DNA of 64,000 nt, taken from contig NC_134138.1 of the NCBI RefSeq assembly GCF_033958435.1, positions 181,272,798-181,336,797 on the forward strand, written 5' to 3'. The translations under genes were made by a program, and so were the position numbers. This stretch comes from Carettochelys insculpta (Eukaryota; Chordata; Testudines; Carettochelyidae). Under the pieces are notes generated by a model. The model ran no database searches. It saw only the letters and a list, made by a program, of their open reading frames with translations, and had not been told where the DNA came from. This document shows positions 56,560 to 64,000 of the stretch, one piece after another (the first letter of the stretch is position 1; each line of letters opens with the position of its first letter).

Positions 56560-56824
56560 TTCTAGCTGGAGTCCTGCTCTCTGCTCCCCTCACCCCCGAC
56601 TCCCGCTAGCAGGAAGTGGAGCACCCAGCTCCCAGACACATTGCTCATTGGAGGGGGATTGGGAATAAGAGTGTGACCACCCACTGCACTCCCCAGCAGC
56701 AGAGCAACAGCTGTTATAACAAGCTGGGGACCAGGTCACTCTGCTTCCCATTGCCACGGATGAGTGCTAGGGTGGGCCCAAACCCTGCTACCAGTGTCAG
56801 GCCCTCCACTTCTTCTCCATCAGA
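56560..56824. other. Gap, nothing recognised
   Basis: No supported feature. Confidence 0.4.
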
Positions 56825-58055
56825 ATGGCCATACTAGGTCAGACCAAAGGTCCATCCAACCCAGTATCCTGTCTGCTGACAGTGGCCAGTGCCAGGTGCC
56901 CCAGAGGAGGTGAACCGAAGACAATGATCAAGCGATTTGTCTCCTGCCATCTGTCTCCAGCCTTTGACTAAAGGCTAGGGGCACCATACCTTACCCTTGG
57001 CTAATAGCCATTTATGGACCTAACCTCCAAAAATTTATCAAACTCTATTTTAAACTCTTTTAGAGTGCTGGCCTTCACAGCCTCCTCTGGCAAGGAGTTC
57101 CACAGGTTGACTGTGTGCTGTGTGAAGAAAAATTTTCTTTTATTAGTTTTGCACCTACTACCCATTAATTTCATTTGGTGTCCTCTAGTTCTTATATTAT
57201 GGGAACAAGTAAATAACTTTTCTGTATTCACTTTCTCCACACCATTCATGATTTTATATACCTCTATCATATCGCCCCTCAATCTCCTCTTTTCTGGACT
57301 GAAAAGTCCTAGTCTCTCTAGCCTCTCCTCATATGGGACCCTTTCCAAACCCTTAATCATTTTAGTTGCCCTTTTCTGAACTTTTTCTAACTCCAGTATA
57401 TCTTTTTTGAGGTGAGGAGACCACATCTGCACACAGTTCTCAAGATGTGGGCGTACCATAGTTTTATATAAGGGAAGTATGATATTCTTAGTCTTATTTT
57501 CTATTCTTTTTTTAATAATTCCTAACATTCTATTTGCTTTACTGACTGCCGCTGCACACTGTGTGGATGTTTTCAGAGAACTATCCACTATAATTCCAAG
57601 ATCCCTTTCCTGATCTGTTGCAGCTAAATTTGCCCCCATCACATTGTATGTGTAATTGGGGTTATTTTTCCCAATGTGCATTACCTTACACTTACCCACA
57701 TTAAATTTCATTTGCCATTTTTCTGCCTAATCACTGTTTGCTGAGATCTTTTTGAAGTTCTTCACAATCTACTTTGGTTTTGACTATCCTGAACAGCTTG
57801 GTGTCATCTGCAAACTTTGCCACCTCACTGCTTACCCCTTTCTCTAGATCATTGATGAACAAGTTGAACAGTACTGGTCCCAGGACTGACCCTTGGTGAA
57901 CACCACTAGTTACCCCCCTCCATTGTGAAAATTTACGATTTATTCCAACCCATTTAATCCTGTCTTTTAACCAGTTTCCAATCATGAAAGGATCTTTCCT
58001 CCTATCCCATGACCACCTAATTTACATAAGAGCCTTTGGTGAGACATTGTCACTT
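56825..58055 (-). mobile_element. CR1 LINE, 5'-truncated, relatively young
   Basis: The 3' end is at about 56825 ('agaatggccatactaggtca', 'gaccaaaggtccatccaacc', the reverse of a common turtle CR1 tail). The coding part reaches about 58055, where the match stops abruptly (near 'acctaatttacataagagcc', 'tttggtgagacattgtca'). Only one stop is needed to break the retained reverse transcriptase frame, so it is younger than the copy at 19566-23565. Confidence 0.85.
57001..57990 (-). pseudogene. CR1 reverse transcriptase, C-terminal third
   Basis: From 57985 the frame reads MIGNWLKDRIKWVGINRKFS, then GVTSGVHQGSVLGPVLFNLF (motif B), NDLEKGVSSEVAKFADDTKL (motif C) and ELQKDLSKQ, and a TGA at about 57728 where the family has Trp. 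The same frame then continues with MKFNVGKCKVMHIGKNNPN, QERDLGIIVDSSLKTSTQ, KTMVRPHLENCVQMWSPHL and ERLGLFSPEKRRLRGDMIEV, to FDKFLEVRSINGY at 57001. The nuclease and front half of the enzyme are absent through 5' truncation, so it is not functional. Confidence 0.88.
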
Positions 58056-58394
58056 GAAGAAGGGGTTTGGGAAAGTGGGGGGCAGGGTTGTCCCAGAAAT
58101 TGCATCCTCCAGGGGATGGCCCTGTTGGGTGCAGCCCACGGAGGGAGCCAGCTAGGGGATTGGGTTGGCCTCTGGAGCCTGCAACAATGCACACACAGCA
58201 CACAGCTACCTAGGGCATCATGTAACTTGGGACAATTTGGTACCCCAAATTTCATGGTGCCTTGGTCTATGCAGCTGCATATTCTGCATGTTGGTAGGGA
58301 GAGTGTTTTCTGCTTGGATACAATAGTAACACTCCACATCCTTATTGTGCTTTACTTCTTCAAAATGTGGCTCGAATACTAATTCTTACAAAAA

Positions 58395-58542
58395 GCACCT
58401 TAAAACTAAGGAAGTTGTCATCTCCATTTTAAGTGACTCCCCCAAGATCAGACAAAGCCAGTGCGGAGACAGGACTGAAATGCAGACGTTCTTAATTCTT
58501 TGCCTCATGTTCATTTCTCCAGCCATAAAACCCCTTCAATGA
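58395..58542 (-). mobile_element. MIR/CORE-SINE fragment
   Basis: Reverse complement of MIR: 'catctccattttaagtgact', 'cccccaagatcagacaaagc', 'agtgcggagacaggactgaa'. It carries the usual 'cattttacagatg...aagtgacttgcccaaggtcac' order in diverged form. Confidence 0.7.
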
Positions 58543-58557
58543 ATCACTGGAAAGTTC

Positions 58558-58640
58558 AAAACAAAAAGCTGTCAAGTAGCACTTTAAAGACTAGCAAAAT
58601 AGTTTATTAAGTGAGCTTTCGTGGGACAGACCCACAGCTG
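58558..58640 (-). mobile_element. Penelope-like element, 3' tail only
   Basis: Reverse complement of the tail at 51960-52045: 'agctgtcaagtagcacttta', 'aagactagcaaaatagttta' and 'gtgagctttcgtgggacaga'. No coding part. Confidence 0.8.
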
Positions 58641-61600
58641 GTGCCTTTTGCCTGGACATATGTAAAACCTTCAGCCACAATCTAGCATTTAAATGTCTGC
58701 TACCTCCTTCCTGCATTTTTCAAATGTTGCTTTTAGTTATTTGCCCCTAATGTGTGGGAATAAGTGTTTCAACGTCATAAATCAAGATTTTGCAACTCAT
58801 GTAAACTGGATCAATACACCCTTTCCTATGGTTCTTTCATCCTCTTCTTACCTAGTGTGCTATTTCGAATGATGACTACATCACTCGCCACCTCTTTGGC
58901 ATCACAGAGTAGCATGCATCCTACACAAGGTTAACTATCATGTGATTATTTACCTTAAAATCTGACTAGGGATACTCACTAGCTTTTTTGTACACACGAT
59001 TGTAAGTCTCTCAAAGTCCCACACATTTTCTAGCGACATGGCTAAACCACTTCTTGAAGCCAGAGATAATCACAACATATATTTAAAATGTTAACTGAAC
59101 ACAAAACACAAATCAAGCAGAACTTCTCTCCCAAGCACAGAAAGAGTTTTTAACTTTCACGGTTGAGGCATCTATGTAGGTTCTCCCGTGGGGGCTGGTG
59201 TGCATGTGTGTATGCATGCAGCCATTTCTTATTCTGTTTTGGGGTCTGTGACGTAGCACTCCATATGCTCTATGAAACTATGCTTATTATAGGAATACGA
59301 CAAAACTAAAGCATTATTTTATGCAAGATGGCTCATTTAAGATATTATTGGAAAGGTTAAGATTTGGGACTGGACTCAATGAACTCCTGAGGTCTTTCGC
59401 AGCCCCAGGAGTACATGATTTACCAAATAGGATTATCCTATTGAATGTATGTATGTATCTTTAATGATGAAGTTAGAAATATCGACGTGTGTACCTTTAT
59501 TTCATATTTATCGCTTTGGATCACTCCCACCGTTGACCCTTCAGTAACTACAATGAAAAAGTCACACAGGGCTTAACGGCCCATTAGCTAGTACAATAGT
59601 TTGTGAATTGGCTTGGACTTCTTGGGGACTTTCCATACTGCTACTGACTTATAGACAACGGAGTCAAGTGAACTGGTCACCTGATACTACCCAGCTTCAC
59701 GATCTTATGAACTGCTCCACAGGGAGGGGTGAGGAGACTCAGAGGTTTTCTGCCTTATGGAAATCCTAGATAAGGCACAGGAAGAAAACAATGATGGCCT
59801 TCAGCTTGCCTTACTTCTGCCTCCTCACCCCAAAGATATGCTTCAAAACAACTGGAAACAAAGGACTATAATTAAAAGTGGGAGGAGAAATGCTAAACCA
59901 AGGATTTAAAAAAGATACCTTAGCCTTTGACACAAACTCTTCCTAAACAATATCTAGGGTGAAAAATTATTTGTAACCAGTTCTCTAGTGAACCTAGCTT
60001 AGACAGCATGTTTTGTTTTATTTTTTCTTAATAATCTGTTTTGTTCCATTTACCACCTCTTTAACTGGTTAAAACACATGTTTTCATAGTTAATAAATTT
60101 ACTGTTTGTTTTTAATATAACCCACTTAGTAAAATTTCCAGCTGGCAGGGGCAAGAGGCTGCATAGACTTCCTTCATATTGAAGAAGGCAGCAAATTTCA
60201 TTTAACTTTGGGTTTGTACCCCAATGTATGGGGTGAACATGGTTACTGTAATAAGTCCCTTAAGATGATCTCACAGTCTCTACCTCTGCAGCTGGGGACC
60301 ACCCCTCCTGTAAGTTTTGCTGGAGAAGGCTTTAGTGCCTGGCTCAGAAAGATAAGATTTAAAAGTGGGAGGGGACAGGCTGGAGAATAAATTGACTCGG
60401 TATCTCAGCCCCTCAGTTGGCCTCTCAGGGGTTCCCAGCCCGCCACAGGTCCTTGTGTTTAATCATTCTGAATTCTTGGAACTGAAGGATTACAAGACAG
60501 CCTTCCAGAGAGATTGTGTGTGTTTACAACTACTGTTTTCATAAGCTGTGAAATAAACTCTGCGACAGCATACAGAAAGGCCCATGGATTAAGGCAGGTG
60601 TGCTTTGATGCTATGGAGCCCACGCTGCTTCTCTACCATCTACCAGCACACCCATGGAAACCCATAATCATGGGTGTTGAAACAGCAGATTACTCCTTCC
60701 ACGCTAGTAATGACCAACTGCACAATGTACATGTGAACAGTCTCAAATTTATAGATAACACCTCTTTGCCCAGGCCTTCCAACCTAATTAAATCCTACTC
60801 TGTCAGCTGACTGCAGGCAGTACAGTCTATTACTAAGATTTTGAGTGTCTCATCTTAAGCACTAACAGGTGCCAAATAAATGCTTACAATAACAAACATG
60901 ACTAATTATAAACAGCTGTCTCCAATATTAGCGGCAGATCTTATAGGTGGAAAAAACAATCTTAAAAATACACATCTCAGGAACCCTACTTCACCCACCA
61001 CAATATATACCTATACAATTCTCTACATACTCTCAATTCTTTACTGAGGTAGTCTAGATTCTAAGTATAGACTGAGGGTCCATTCCACCATCACTGCATT
61101 CAGTAAGGGGAAAATGTTCAAAAAATGAACATAAGGCAATCAGGGACACTGCTGTAACCCGAGGAGATGATTACATGAATGATCCACCCTATATAAGACT
61201 GCAGAAGCCTGGCTATAGATGGCTGACGTCTGAAGTTTATAGTTAGAAGTCCAAATTCTGCTCTGGGATATGCTCCCACTTCTCACATGGAAGTTAATCA
61301 GGGCCCACAGTGCTGTCCAAGGGAAAAATAAGGCCTTGACTAGGGTGAACGGAGGAGATTAAGAAACTGATCTAGTTCTACAGTAATAAAAAAAAAAATC
61401 TTGCTTTTCAACCAGCTCTACAATGTAGTTTTAAGCTTCCATGAGGCACTTCGCATTATAAAATACATTGTAAATTCTGACCGGAAGACAAACAATTCTG
61501 CTTAAAATAGCTTCACAAGAGATCCTTTAATTAAGGCACTGCTTATAACCGATGTAATCACACTTCCTGCATTCACGTAACATGGGAGCAGAGCCAGTTT

Positions 61601-62173
61601 GGCCCAACAGCATATACAAGACATTTCTCCTAAATCTGTAAGACCCCTAACACCATTTTTGCAAACACATTTTGAATTTGCATGTGGGGTGATGCTGTGA
61701 TGGATCAATTTCAAACACTTTCTAGTTAGGGTTTAATTTAGACAAGCACCCCAGGCATCTGAGAGATGACACCAACCAATACACTGCTTGCGTCTCTCTT
61801 CAGAATCAACCAATGCTACGGCAAAGAGACCAGCAAGTGCCTGAAGGCCAGTTCGATCAAATTCAACTTTGCTAGTCCACAGGGGAAATGCTTTAAAGAT
61901 TTATCTATGATGCTAATTCCACCAAAGATGTGCTCCACCTTTTGTCAAAATGATATGAGGCATCTGGGTGCAGATGGACCCAAGGAGTAACAGGCAGGTA
62001 GAGATAGTGTCAAGAAATGCTATCTTTCACCTCTCAGAAGAAAGGACACAGTTGCAGAGTTTCATGCATTTGTCACTTCCAGTGTAGGCAAATGGAATTT
62101 ACTGGCTAGTGATGAGGATGGTTACAATGGATAGCCTCCAGATCTACAGAATGACTCTCCGTTCTCTTTAATA
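58641..62173. other. Stretch with little recognisable
   Basis: A short CR1 3' scrap on the plus strand lies near 59365-59425 ('gggactggactcaatgaact', 'cctgaggtctttcgcagccc'). The rest holds no supported gene, RNA or named repeat; short A runs occur near 61383-61397. Confidence 0.4.
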
Positions 62174-62790
62174 CAGTGTTCTTAACCTTTACTGCAGCGT
62201 GAAGCTCCCCTTTGGTTCTCAAAATATCTTCTCACACCCCTTATCGAAAGTCAAAAATGGAGAAGGGGGACCTATACACTTTTAGATGCATATTAAATAT
62301 ATGTAAAATAGTTTTATGTTATTACTCACCAAAATAATAGAACAGTAGGCACGTAACAATATATAAGTAGTACCCAGAGATGTTGCGGTGTTTTGCTGTG
62401 TAAGTAAATTGTAACCAACGCGCTAACAGTTAGCCGCTAACTAAACTCAAACAAAGCCGCTGTGCTGCCGCATCATCACCTGCACATGGGTCAAGAAATA
62501 CCCCGCAGTGGGGCGGTACGCCATATTTTGTAGTGAGATATCATCACTACAATTAGCTTAAAGACTTGTAAATAAATTTTTGGTTTGTATATTACAGTAA
62601 TCATTTAAAATGTATAATGTTAATACATACATAGGTTTGATGAAACAAAAGTAGTCGTACTTATGTGCCTGTGCTTACTTTGCGTTTTTGATTATTTACC
62701 TTCTAAAAAAAAATCTGGCATGTCTCACACCCCCAGAAGGGGCATCACTCACCCCCAGGGGGCGAGTGCACCTCAGGTTAAGAACCACTG
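62174..62790. mobile_element. hAT MITE, 617 bp
   Basis: Starts cagtgttcttaacctttact and ends caggttaagaaccactg, inverted hAT-type termini, with subterminal ccccagaagg and gggggcgagtg. Flanks (ctttaata and atctaaca) agree at 5 of 8 positions only, so the duplication is doubtful. Non-coding. Confidence 0.75.
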
Positions 62791-64000
62791 ATCTAACAGG
62801 TTGGGCTACTGCGGACATATTTTCCTTGCGTTCTGACCCTTCAGGGGCTCCCACTTCACATCCTGATCTTCAAAGCTGAACAAAAGAGCAGGAACCAGTA
62901 CCACCAATGACCGCATCTTCATCCATGACACACACAGACAACTCAGCCAACAAACTGGAGAACAAGGCACTTGAGAGCCAGCAATAAGAAATAAGGTCTA
63001 GGGCTCAGCAACAGGAAGAGCTACCAAAATCCATCAATTCCCAAATACGTACTGGCAGGTTACATGGAGCTGGCTACTCCAATGAACCAAGTAACCATTA
63101 CAAGAGCCTTGCAAGCACTACACTGGGCAGCAACTACCAGCCCACGTGCTGAAGTAGCAGACACAGATTTGCAGCCTTCTCTTGAATTGTCAGAGGGCGA
63201 GTCCTCCCCACTTACTGCCCAACACAAAGGTGGGAGAGGGTAGGTCTTTATAGATTTCACCCATGCCTACCAGTGTTCCTTGAATATGCACACACAATTT
63301 CTATGAACGTTGAGGCAGTAATGGGCATGAACTGAGGGCCAGGAAAGGAAGAGGATACCAGGGTGCAGGGCCCAGGACAAACCCCACTTTGCCCCAGGCC
63401 CTTCCACCAAGGCCCTGCCTGCTGGCAACTCATCTCTTCCTCACCTTACCCCGCCCCCACTCCATTCCTTTCCCAAAGATTGCAACATCTCCTCTTCCGA
63501 CTGACAATGAGAGACAGTGAGGGAGAGCTGGGTAGGGCTGGTCACGCTACCCTGGGCCCCAGAACTGTCTAGGCCCCATGTTCCCCTCAAACACAGGGCC
63601 CCTGAAAGCATGGGATCCATGGTGCCTGCCCTGAACACTCCCATGGATGGGACAACTCTGGAGGAGACTCATAGGAAGGTCTACTTGCAGATTCTCTGTC
63701 TCCCTCTCTCCTGGTGGTCACTATGGAAATTAAAGATTCAGAAGCATTCAGAGGCTTTAGCTATTCCTCTGGCTATAACGGAGCTGCTCCTTTTGTAGGA
63801 TTCATGCAGCACTCAAACAGCATAAATTCTAAACACATTCATGTAAAACTTGTCTTAGACCAATAACCTTTGCTAGAGCTGTAAACTGCGCACAAGTCTC
63901 CCCTCTTCTCTGCTGATCAATAAAACTACTGGAGTTCCAGCTTCTGTGATCTACATGTATAAAAGACATCCATGTTCATGTAACTGAACATGTAAAAGTT
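62791..64000. other. Right flank, nothing definite
   Basis: GC-richer patches at 63360-63610 carry 'ccttccaccaaggccctgcc' and 'ctaccctgggccccagaact' and may be an old DNA-element piece. No exon could be supported. Confidence 0.4.

Noticed and set aside
62174..62790. hAT target duplication ctttaata/atctaaca
   Set aside because: Only 5 of 8 bases agree, so I report the element by its termini and do not rely on the duplication.
53452..64000. A CpG-rich promoter or first exon for BLVRA
   Set aside because: I looked for a CpG-dense segment with a good donor site and a plausible short leader but saw none that stood out from the repeats.

Overview
The window is nuclear DNA from a vertebrate, most likely a non-avian sauropsid and probably a turtle. 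That call rests on the repeat mix and on one split gene: CR1 and older L2/L3-type LINEs, a Tx1-like L1, an RTE, a DIRS tyrosine-recombinase retrotransposon, Penelope-like elements, hAT elements, MIR/CORE SINEs and several palindromic MITE families. Birds and mammals rarely carry this combination. The species call is inference from family knowledge, not a database match. I see no prokaryotic, organellar or viral operon and no CRISPR array.

The only host gene I can support is BLVRA (biliverdin reductase A). It lies on the minus strand, with six coding exons from 40033 down to 32525. All exons have consensus GT/AG borders and matching phases, and from the first in-frame ATG they encode 296 residues. 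Any non-coding or short N-terminal first exon was not found and is probably to the right, in repeat-rich DNA or outside the window.

Layout: 1-5900 holds a Penelope tail, ancient L2-type LINE pieces and a CR1 tail. 6374-7566 is an internally deleted hAT element. 7617-15029 is a decayed but nearly complete Tx1-like L1 on the minus strand, sitting in a small DNA-transposon-like repeat. 15305-18100 is an RTE LINE split by a hAT MITE that left an 8-bp duplication. 19566-23565 is a nearly full-length dead CR1. 26353-27195 holds two members of a palindromic MITE family with 3-bp flanking duplications. 29400-40033 is BLVRA with its introns, SINEs and a third palindromic MITE. 41580-46570 is a DIRS element (gag, RT-RNase H, truncated YR) abutting a hAT transposase pseudogene (46571-48181). 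49750-52045 is a Penelope-like element with RT and GIY-YIG parts. 52957-64000 is mostly non-coding, with MITEs and one 5'-truncated CR1.

The transposon genes are all interrupted by stops or frameshifts, so the window reads as a host gene in a graveyard of nested elements. The best leads are the palindromic MITE family, the nested insertions whose junctions can be read to the base, and sequence differences in BLVRA at motifs described for the human enzyme.
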